A stretch of DNA of 30,032 nucleotides from CAZPAN01 sp964581165 (lineage in GTDB: Bacteria > Actinomycetota > Coriobacteriia > Coriobacteriales > CADBOM01). A model generated the notes under the pieces. That model ran no database searches, had not been told where the DNA came from, and worked only from the letters and a program-made list of their open reading frames with translations. Below are positions 24,127 to 30,032 of the stretch, piece by piece. Where the stretch lies: contig CAZOMM010000019.1 in assembly GCA_964581165.1 (NCBI GenBank), positions 1 through 30,032 of the forward strand, read 5' to 3'. The position numbers and the translations under genes were made by a program. Positions within the stretch are counted from its first letter, which is position 1. Each line of letters opens with the position of its first letter.

Positions 24127-26118
24127 TCACCTCCCTATCTTCCAAGAAACTGCAGTTTGATAGTCGGCCCACATTCTGGAATAAAGCCCACCTGCAGCTA
24201 CAAGCTCAGCGTGAGTTCCCTGCTCTGCTACCTTGCCTGCATCGAGAACAACGATTTTGTCGGCCGAAACTACAGAAGACAACCTGTGCGCAATCATGAG
24301 TACGGTCTTTCCCTCTGCTAGCTGAGCAAGAGCCTTTTGGATCAAAACTTCGTTTTCTGGATCGGCAAATGCTGTTGCCTCGTCAAGAACAACTATGGGA
24401 GCATCCTTGAGAATTGCCCTAGCCAGTGCTATGCGCTGCTGTTCTCCACCCGAAAGATAAGTTCCCTCAGATCCAATCACTGTATCTGCACCATCAGGAA
24501 ACTTGGCAAGAATGTCATCGCACTGCGCAGCCGATAATGCAGCAAGTACCTGATCTCGCGTAGCCTCAGGACGAGCAAGCCTCACATTTTCGAGAATTGA
24601 CCGCTGAAAAAGCTTGCTGTTCTGAAAGACAAAAGCAACATGATCCATCAGGGCATGCGTGTCCATATCGCGTACATCCACATCGCCAATCAAGACCCTG
24701 CCCGATTGAGTGTCCCAAAACCTAGGAACCATACTTGCTGCTGTGGTCTTTCCCCCACCGCTGGGTCCAACCAAAGCAACTGTGGACTCACAAGCCACTT
24801 CAAAGCTGACATCATCTAGGGCCTTTCTATCGGCATCGGGATATGAAAAGCTCACACGATCAAAAGTTATGGACTTGTTTTTAGGTGTTGCTGGATTTGT
24901 TGGTGATTGAATCACGGGCGCGGACAGAACACTGTCTATACGCTTAACAGCATCGGCCGAAATCATGATGTCCTCAGCCACAAACATTAGCCTTGTCATA
25001 GCAGTTGGAATTACAGCCGAAAAGATTGCATAGAAAATAAAGTTCACCAAAAAGGAGCTAAAGTCGCTTGCTGTAGGTGCGAGGACAAGCACCGTTGGAA
25101 CAAGAAAGACTATCAAACCATTTACTATGCTGAGCTGCAGTACCTGAGGTAAACGACAGTTTTTAACCGCATAACCCTCAGCCATGTCCGAGTATTCTTG
25201 AATAGCGTCAAGGAAGGCCTTAAATGAATATACAGTCTGCTGAAAAATCTTGACTACCGGAATACCTCGCACATACTCGGTGCCAGTTTTGGACATATCT
25301 ACTAAGGCCTTTTGATACCTTTCCATAAAGCCTCTTCCGCTTCCTCCCATCATTGCAAAAATGCAACAAAACGAAAGTACAGCGGCAACAAAGCAAGCCA
25401 GACCCATGCGCCAATCAAAGAAAAACAGAAGAACTAGCATGCCAATAAACATTGCTATCGAGCCAACAGTATCTGGCAGTTTATGGGCCAATAAGCCTTC
25501 GGTTGCTGCAGCGCAGCCATCGATGACTCTGCGCAAAGAGCCCGATGCATTGGAATCAAAGTAGCCAAGCGCCGAATGGGCTAGATGATGAGAGCAGTGC
25601 TTGCGAATATTGCTGGCGGTTCTAAAGGCAGCAATATGTGTGCACATTAGCGCTGCAAAATACATCAAAATGCTAACAAGGGCAAAGGCAAAAGCTGCCC
25701 AGCCATAAATCTCGATACCCGTAGCCTCACTCCAATTTGGTGCTACGGCAACCATGTTGCGAGCAACCATCCAAATGCAAATATATGGGCCAAAGCTCAG
25801 TAACATCGAAATAGCTGAGAAAACACAACCTAGATAGGTGAGTGCTTTTCGCTTTCCAGCAAATTCTAAGAGCCTAAGGATGTTGTTTTTGGTTTTAGGC
25901 TGCTTGGTTTTGGCCTCGGCCTGCTTGGTTTTGGATTCGGCCTGCTTGACATCGGCTTTGCTCTGCTCGTCTTTGACTTCGGCATGCCTAAGTTGCCTAG
26001 CCTGCTCGTCTTTAGCAAAACCTTGCTTGCCAAAATCTTGCGAAGCTTGATGCATAGCCCGATTGTTGGCATCCATTTTTTGCGAATCCTGCCTAGACTC
26101 GCTAGCACCCAAAGACAT
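24127..26118 (-). CDS. ABC exporter-type half transporter (first subunit) with repeat-rich N-terminus
   Basis: A 663-residue fusion of six membrane helices (about 85-390) and a nucleotide-binding domain. It has Walker A VGPSGGGKTT, signature LSGGEQQRIALARAI and Walker B IVVLDEATAFADPENE. The D-loop ATAFADPENE replaces the usual ATSALD, as commonly seen in YbtQ/IrtB-like subunits. An unusual about 77-residue charged, soluble N-terminus (Lys/Gln/Ala/Glu, with KQAEAKT repeats) precedes the first helix; ATG 26118 after GGAGGTGGTAG supports it. The divergent AraC-family gene and the separate iron importer in the window favour siderophore or metal uptake, but drug or peptide export cannot be excluded. 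Confidence 0.85.
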   Translation of the reverse strand: MSLGASESRQDSQKMDANNRAMHQASQDFGKQGFAKDEQARQLRHAEVKDEQSKADVKQAESKTKQAEAKTKQPKTKNNILRLLEFAGKRKALTYLGCVFSAISMLLSFGPYICIWMVARNMVAVAPNWSEATGIEIYGWAAFAFALVSILMYFAALMCTHIAAFRTASNIRKHCSHHLAHSALGYFDSNASGSLRRVIDGCAAATEGLLAHKLPDTVGSIAMFIGMLVLLFFFDWRMGLACFVAAVLSFCCIFAMMGGSGRGFMERYQKALVDMSKTGTEYVRGIPVVKIFQQTVYSFKAFLDAIQEYSDMAEGYAVKNCRLPQVLQLSIVNGLIVFLVPTVLVLAPTASDFSSFLVNFIFYAIFSAVIPTAMTRLMFVAEDIMISADAVKRIDSVLSAPVIQSPTNPATPKNKSITFDRVSFSYPDADRKALDDVSFEVACESTVALVGPSGGGKTTAASMVPRFWDTQSGRVLIGDVDVRDMDTHALMDHVAFVFQNSKLFQRSILENVRLARPEATRDQVLAALSAAQCDDILAKFPDGADTVIGSEGTYLSGGEQQRIALARAILKDAPIVVLDEATAFADPENEVLIQKALAQLAEGKTVLMIAHRLSSVVSADKIVVLDAGKVAEQGTHAELVAAGGLYSRMWADYQTAVSWKIGR
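25900..25962 (-). repeat. 21-bp coding tandem repeat, three copies
   Basis: Units of 21 bases (CTGCTTGGTTTTGG-type on the plus strand) encode the heptads KQAEAKT, KQAESKT and a diverged third copy in the N-terminal extension of the ABC half transporter. Confidence 0.75.
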
Positions 26119-26378
26119 CTACCACCTCCGATCGTGATTGATTCCAGACTGATCGCACAAGCATCTGCACCGAACAATCTGAAAGCATCCAGACAACTGC
26201 TTCATATCTAGAAACCACCGCAGATAGACAAGGCAGCTAACAGATATAAAACAGTAAGTTTGCCTTATTTAACTTAATATAGGAGGCAGCTAAAAGTTCT
26301 AGGTTGGACTCAGTTGATACGATTACAAAACTACTGCGCACGATATCGAAAGACCGCGCTGAAAGGCTGTGCTAGGAG
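26119..26378. promoter_or_regulatory. divergent control region with 13-base direct repeats
   Basis: AGGCAGCTAACAG (26231-26243) and AGGCAGCTAAAAG (26284-26296) match at 12 of 13 bases in the same orientation, 53 bases apart, which is five helical turns. AT-rich DNA (TTATTTAACTTAATATAGG) lies between them, and TGCCT (26261) with AGGAGGCA (26281) also forms an imperfect inverted repeat there. AraC-family proteins typically bind such spaced direct repeats, so these are candidate operators for the divergent regulator. No consensus -10/-35 pair stands out. Confidence 0.45.
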
Positions 26379-27347
26379 ATGCTTTCGGATATCCCCAAAA
26401 ATATGAGAGTTTTCTTTATGCCTCAAACTGAACAGCTGGGCATTACCGAGCTTGATGATCCTACAGGTTTTACAGGAGTGCTAGACAAACCCTGGGGTTC
26501 TGGAGTGCTAAGAATCGTACCCGTAGCCCGAGATTGTTTTATCTCAATGCACAAACTGGTGATGAATCAAAATATCGAGCTATATGAATTTCCGGGTGAC
26601 TACGCCTGTGTTTGTTCAATGTCAGAAGCGTGTACGCGCTCCATCCCCGAGTTCGAGATAAAACAAGCGCAGCCCGTAGAGAACATCCTTGGCTTTTCGA
26701 TGAACAAGTGCACAATTTCCTTTGATATAGAAGCTGGCGAATCTTACGACTCTTGCTGCGTAATGATATTGCCTGGAGCATTACGCGAAATTGGAGACTT
26801 GTATCCTGGAAATTACGAACAGTTCTGTGATGACCTCAGAAAAATTGGAACTGATGAGCAGATACATATGATGCGTCTGGTACTCAGAGAGATTTCTAAT
26901 ATCAACCAACATGCGCCAGGCGGCAGATTGAGAATAAGAGCTAAAGCCATAGAATTGCTTGCAATGGTTGCCGAAGCTGCAGCTGGCAAGCGCGAAGCTG
27001 AGCGAGCACGGAACACACGCTCTCAAAGAGATCTTGTTGCTAGGGTTGAAGGAATTATACAAACGCGCCTGTCTGAAAAAATAACTATCGATGACTTGGC
27101 TCGAGAACTCTATGTAAGCCGCAATCGCCTATGCAGCGCCTTTAAGGAAGAGACCGGCAAAGGTATTGGAGAATACACAAGACATCTAAAGGTGAATCGC
27201 GCAAAAGATATGCTTGCGGCAAAATCTTTGGGAGTATCCGAAATCGCTAGAGAGCTCGGATATCCCAGACAAAGCAGCTTTAACGCGATGTTTAAATCTG
27301 AAACTGGAATGAGTCCAAGCGCCTGGAGGGCTCAAATATTTAATTAA
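26379..27347 (+). CDS. AraC-family transcriptional regulator
   Basis: A 322-residue regulator with a C-terminal AraC-type DNA-binding domain (about 225-320) of two helix-turn-helix units: ITIDDLARELYVSRNRLCSAFKEETG and VSEIARELGYPRQSSFNAMFKSETGMSP, which matches the family signature. The N-terminal about 200 residues should bind the effector but match no domain I can name. The PchR/YbtA type, which senses siderophore, is plausible because it is divergent from a YbtPQ-like ABC pair. The first ATG (26379) has AGGAG immediately adjacent, which is too close for an ideal site. The next ATG (26403) has none, so the start is uncertain by up to about eight residues. Confidence 0.88.
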   Translation: MLSDIPKNMRVFFMPQTEQLGITELDDPTGFTGVLDKPWGSGVLRIVPVARDCFISMHKLVMNQNIELYEFPGDYACVCSMSEACTRSIPEFEIKQAQPVENILGFSMNKCTISFDIEAGESYDSCCVMILPGALREIGDLYPGNYEQFCDDLRKIGTDEQIHMMRLVLREISNINQHAPGGRLRIRAKAIELLAMVAEAAAGKREAERARNTRSQRDLVARVEGIIQTRLSEKITIDDLARELYVSRNRLCSAFKEETGKGIGEYTRHLKVNRAKDMLAAKSLGVSEIARELGYPRQSSFNAMFKSETGMSPSAWRAQIFN

Positions 27348-27372
27348 CATTCTGTGCACCCTTTGTTGAAAA
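27348..27372. repeat. dispersed 25-bp repeat, copy 2
   Basis: CATTCTGTGCACCCTTTG followed by TTGAAAA, matching 17015-17039 with about three differences. It begins next to the stop of the AraC-family gene. Confidence 0.6.
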
Positions 27373-27444
27373 CCTACCGTTGTTGACTACTTCTAGCTGG
27401 ACTTCTTAGCTCTATGTCGATGGAGTTCAACATAGCTGAAATGT

Positions 27445-29352
27445 CTAATTGGCTTTACGAAGGCCTTTGGTCTTCCAGCTGAGCAGCAAAGCAGAATTTG
27501 CAATCACAACAACAGAACCTGCATTGTGAACCAAGGCACCCATAACAGGTCCTAAGATCCCCAGCATTGCCAAGATTATCGCCAAAAAGTTCAGGATTAA
27601 AGAAAAGGACATATTGAGATGGATGGTTTTCATCATCCGCTTGGACAATCTAAGCAAATGCGGAAGTTCCGAGATCTCATCATCCACAAGAACAATATCT
27701 GCCGCCTCAACTGCGATATCACTTCCCACGCTACCCATGGCAATGCCAACGTGAGAAGCCTTAAGAGATGGTGCGTCGTTTATTCCATCACCTATCATGC
27801 AGACCTTATTGCCCGCATTCTCCGACTCCGAAACAAATTTCATTTTGTCCTCGGGCAAACATCTTGCGTGAACCTCGCTTATTCCAATATTTCCTGCAAT
27901 ATTTGCTGCCGATTTCTCGTTATCTCCCGTAAGCAAAACCGGAGTAACTGCAACTTCTTTGATGCACTGAATGGTGCTTTGAGCCTGTGGTCTTATCTGA
28001 TCTGAAAGTGATAAAAGTCCTGCAAGTTCACCATCCACGGCAAGCAAAACCACAGTTGCTCCTTCTTCTATACGAGACGAAGCTATATCGTGAGCCTCCT
28101 GAGAAGGCTCTATTCCCTCTGATTGAAGCAAAGCGGCATTTCCTGCCAGCACTCGCCTACCTCCGCAGTTTGCCACTATTCCCTTTCCGGGTGTCATCTC
28201 AAACTCATCGGCCACTACCATCTCGGGAAAGTCAGTTTGATTTTCTTGTTTACGTGACCAATAGCTAGAAACAATGGCTTTACCCAAGGGATGCTCAGAT
28301 CTGCGCTCGGCACCAGCAGCCAAGGCCAAAACCTCATCTGAACTAAATTTCTCATTTAGTGACACAACCATATCTACAACAGGATCACCATAGGTCAGCG
28401 TTCCGGTCTTATCAAAAGCCACCACAGAAACTTTGGCTAGGCGCTCTAATGCATCTCCTTCGCTAACCAAAAATCCATGCTTTGTAGAGTTTCCAATCGC
28501 AGCCATAATGGCAGTTGGAGTTGCAAGCACCAAGGCACAGGGACAAAAAACAACCAAGATCGTAACGGCCCTGATAATCTCACCAGAAATTAGCCAGGTT
28601 AGACCAGCAGATAGTAAAGCAGCGGCAACAATCCATGTGGCCCATCTGTCGGCAATGCCTACAATCCTAGCCTTACCAGCATCAGCAGATTGGACAAGGC
28701 GAATCATTCGTTGTATTGAGCTATCCTCCCCAACCTTGGTGGCCTCCATATCAAAGGAACCAAACTGATTAATGGTTCCAGACATAAGCTCATCTCCCTG
28801 TTCTTTAGAAACAGGCATTGACTCACCAGTCATAGCAGCTTGGCTTACAAGGGTTGATCCTGAGATAAGAACACCATCAACAGGGATTGTCTCTCCTGGA
28901 TTGACTCGCAAGATATCACCAACTGCAACTTCTTCTGCAGGAACAACTCTTTCGGAATCTCCATCTACAATACGGGCTGTTCTAGGTGTGAGATGAACGA
29001 GTTTTTCGATACCAGCTCGAGCCTTTGCAACTGTGAGTTCTTCGAGAAGGGCTCCGATTTGCATAATGAATGCAACCTCTCCGGCTGCAAAGTCCTCACC
29101 AATAGCCACCGAGGCAACCAGCGCTATAGAAACCAATACATCGGCCTTAATGTCAAAACGCGTAACTAAGCCAATGATGGCCTCGATAACTATTGGCAAA
29201 CCGCAAAGGATGATTGCTACCCAAGCAGGATCAATTGGTAATTGAAACCAATTAAAAATACTCATCAACAGGGCAATGCCCGAAATGACGAGAAAAACTA
29301 CATCCTTTTTGGTGCCTCCCCACTCGAGAAAACTCTCAATTTTTTCAAGCAT
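27445..29352 (-). CDS. heavy-metal-exporting P1B-type ATPase (copper likely)
   Basis: A 635-residue P1B ATPase that pumps a transition metal out of the cytoplasm. Visible are paired N-terminal helices (about 17-62), the actuator TGES (175-178), the transmembrane metal motif CPC (270-272, VVFCPCALVLATPT), the phosphorylation site DKTGT (314-318), the HP nucleotide-binding pair (His354-Pro355) and MIGDGINDAPSL. There is no N-terminal HMA metal-binding domain, which many relatives carry. The last helices contain NMSFSLILN and HNAGSVVVIANS, which do not fit the textbook Cu(I) or Zn signatures exactly, so metal specificity is not certain from the protein. The CsoR-like site in its promoter argues for copper. 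ATG follows GGGGGTAG. Confidence 0.92.
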   Translation of the reverse strand: MLEKIESFLEWGGTKKDVVFLVISGIALLMSIFNWFQLPIDPAWVAIILCGLPIVIEAIIGLVTRFDIKADVLVSIALVASVAIGEDFAAGEVAFIMQIGALLEELTVAKARAGIEKLVHLTPRTARIVDGDSERVVPAEEVAVGDILRVNPGETIPVDGVLISGSTLVSQAAMTGESMPVSKEQGDELMSGTINQFGSFDMEATKVGEDSSIQRMIRLVQSADAGKARIVGIADRWATWIVAAALLSAGLTWLISGEIIRAVTILVVFCPCALVLATPTAIMAAIGNSTKHGFLVSEGDALERLAKVSVVAFDKTGTLTYGDPVVDMVVSLNEKFSSDEVLALAAGAERRSEHPLGKAIVSSYWSRKQENQTDFPEMVVADEFEMTPGKGIVANCGGRRVLAGNAALLQSEGIEPSQEAHDIASSRIEEGATVVLLAVDGELAGLLSLSDQIRPQAQSTIQCIKEVAVTPVLLTGDNEKSAANIAGNIGISEVHARCLPEDKMKFVSESENAGNKVCMIGDGINDAPSLKASHVGIAMGSVGSDIAVEAADIVLVDDEISELPHLLRLSKRMMKTIHLNMSFSLILNFLAIILAMLGILGPVMGALVHNAGSVVVIANSALLLSWKTKGLRKAN

Positions 29353-29405
29353 GATACTACCCCCAGCAACTCAATCTGCTCTTTAAATAAAAGCCTTGAT
29401 AACAA

Positions 29406-29446
29406 CGTGGTCTGTCGAACATCTCTTCTGTTCTCGACAGACCACG
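29406..29446 (-). other. long leader hairpin upstream of the metal ATPase
   Basis: CGTGGTCTGTCGA (29406-29418) pairs perfectly with TCGACAGACCACG (29434-29446). The pairing can extend through GAACA/TGTTC with a two-base bulge. In the minus-strand transcript it falls between the start of transcription and the ATPase start codon, so it may control mRNA stability or translation. The core GAACA-N7-TGTTC also resembles ArsR/SmtB operators, which usually have a six-base gap. Confidence 0.55.
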
Positions 29447-29457
29447 AAGGCGGCAGT

Positions 29458-29474
29458 GCGATGTAAAACATCGC
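29458..29474 (-). other. second leader hairpin upstream of the metal ATPase
   Basis: GCGATGT (29458-29464) pairs perfectly with ACATCGC (29468-29474) around three bases. It lies immediately downstream of the predicted transcription start of the ATPase mRNA, before the longer hairpin. Confidence 0.5.
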
Positions 29475-29484
29475 TTGGCTTGAG

Positions 29485-29513
29485 AAGATACCTATAGGGG
29501 TATAGGTTGTCAA
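29485..29513 (-). promoter_or_regulatory. promoter of the metal ATPase with embedded CsoR-like operator
   Basis: On the minus strand TTGACA (29513-29508), an exact 17-base spacer and TATCTT (29490-29485) form a strong sigma70-type promoter. The spacer and its edge carry the pseudo-palindrome ATACCTATAGGGGTATAGG (plus strand 29488-29506), which closely resembles CsoR copper-repressor operators (TACC...GGGGTAT) placed between -35 and -10. A 17-base spacing fits simple repression rather than MerR-type activation, which needs 19-20 bases. No csoR gene lies in the window. Confidence 0.65.
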
Positions 29514-29561
29514 TAAATAATCACAAACATATGTGCAATTGTTCAGATATTGACGGTAAGA

Positions 29562-29927
29562 CTAGATGCCCATAACTTTCCCCCGCACTCCTGCAGCACT
29601 TAGCCTGGCATACAGATCGTCTACTACCCTCATGCGATCCTCGCAAGTCTCGGGCATTCCAGAGGAATCCATGTCGTCCCAATTTTTACCCGAGCGCATC
29701 AGAGGCGGACGCTCAAACTCACGATTGTCATTAACTGTCATTCGCAGAGAAGATTTGAGTCCGTACTGTTCCTGAGCCAACTGCATCTCTTCGAGTAGGA
29801 TTTTCGCTACATTAATTCCCCAATCGGGATTCATCGTAAATTCAACGGTAGACTCATATTCGAGTTGAACCCCTACATTTTCGGGAAGATGCAATTGAGA
29901 AGCTCTCTCTAATGAATAGGCCGACAT
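29562..29927 (-). CDS. hypothetical protein, 121 residues
   Basis: I do not recognise this protein. It is soluble, acidic and has no signal peptide or membrane helix. A beta segment (VQLEYESTVEFTM) is followed by a long helix (VAKILLEEMQLAQEQYG), another strand (SLRMTVNDN), a charged loop with two acidic clusters, and a C-terminal helix (DRMRVVDDLYARLSAAG). The pattern is compatible with a small alpha-beta domain. ATG 29927 has no clear ribosome-binding site, and TATAAT overlaps it, so translation could begin further in, for instance at the TTG near 29894. It ends about 50 bases before the ATPase promoter and is likely a separate unit from the ATPase. Confidence 0.6.
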   Translation of the reverse strand: MSAYSLERASQLHLPENVGVQLEYESTVEFTMNPDWGINVAKILLEEMQLAQEQYGLKSSLRMTVNDNREFERPPLMRSGKNWDDMDSSGMPETCEDRMRVVDDLYARLSAAGVRGKVMGI

Positions 29928-29938
29928 TATAAGTAAGG

Positions 29939-29983
29939 GCCGACACCCAAACTTGAACCCTGAGTTTAGATGCCGGCCTTGTT
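29939..29983. terminator. GC-rich imperfect hairpin followed by T-rich DNA on the plus strand
   Basis: GGCCG...AAACT pairs with AGTTT...CGGCC around a 9-base loop, with several interior mismatches. TTGTTGTTAGGTTT follows on the plus strand. No plus-strand gene precedes it within view, so it is either a terminator for transcription that crosses the minus-strand gene, or a leader structure of the 121-residue protein (12 bases from its start). Confidence 0.35.
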
Positions 29984-30032
29984 GTTAGGTTTATTGCTTT
30001 TAGTGTGTTAGTGGATGTCTTTTATATGTTGG

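Noticed and set aside
24122..24172. 46-base overlap of the two ABC half-transporter genes
   Set aside because: It depends on using ATG 24172; GTG 24121 has a much better ribosome-binding site and removes the overlap.
26250..26290. Fur or DtxR box in the AraC/ABC divergent region
   Set aside because: TTAACTTAATATAGG-type AT-rich sequence resembles neither consensus well enough; only the direct repeats were kept.
29939..29983. tmRNA or tRNA end (GGGTTCAA in a stem-loop)
   Set aside because: There is no cloverleaf, no CCA-type acceptor and no tag-peptide frame; the pairing is a single imperfect hairpin.

Overview
The window looks like a chromosomal segment of a moderately low-GC actinobacterium, probably of class Coriobacteriia. 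This is an inference from the style of the proteins, the frequent GTG/TTG starts, and a ClpC/LysS/GreA housekeeping block next to a poly-serine NlpC/P60 hydrolase. No 16S rRNA is present to confirm it. Most genes lie on the minus strand. I see no insertion sequence, integrase, phage gene or CRISPR array.

Region 1 (1-10,400, minus strand) is housekeeping. In transcription order it runs tatA, greA-lysS (overlapping), clpC, ispD-ispF, cysS, rlmB, a YacP/Rae1-type NYN nuclease, then tRNA-Thr(TGT), tRNA-Tyr(GTA) and a tRNA-Thr(GGT) cut by the window edge. The order clpC-ispD-ispF-cysS-rlmB-yacP matches the Bacillus subtilis clpC...yacP neighbourhood with radA, disA, gltX, cysE and mrnC missing. 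Region 2 (10,400-13,180) has tRNA-Pro(CGG), a VanZ-like membrane protein that overlaps tail-to-tail with a secreted NlpC/P60 cell-wall hydrolase, and a 565-base gene-free stretch that holds a 145-base inverted-repeat element. Region 3 (13,180-16,450, minus) is a three-gene siderophore/heme-type iron importer: lipoprotein, FecCD permease, ATPase. A nine-copy 19-bp tandem repeat precedes it. Region 4 (16,500-16,810, plus) is a tRNA-Gln(CTG)-tRNA-Glu(CTC) transcription unit with a visible promoter and terminator.

Region 5 (17,050-22,160, minus) is the least familiar part. Three consecutive genes each encode an N-terminal four-cysteine zinc ribbon, a linker, one membrane helix and a different outside domain; one of these domains resembles the DUF4163/DUF3298 (RsiV/PdaC-type) fold. 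Region 6 (22,388-27,347) is a heterodimeric ABC exporter-type pair of the kind found in YbtPQ/IrtAB siderophore systems, with a divergent AraC-family regulator. Region 7 (27,445-29,930, minus) is a heavy-metal P1B-ATPase with a CPC motif. Its promoter carries a CsoR-like copper-repressor site between the -35 and -10 boxes. An unrecognised 121-residue protein lies upstream.

Two themes run across the window. One is metal handling: an iron importer, an exporter-type pair with an AraC regulator, and a metal-efflux ATPase. The other is short degenerate tandem repeats of 11-36 bp in almost every larger intergenic gap. These often copy the last codons and stop of the upstream gene (rlmB, ispF, lysS) or run into a start codon (rlmB, iron lipoprotein). 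They suggest repeated local duplication at gene ends in this lineage.
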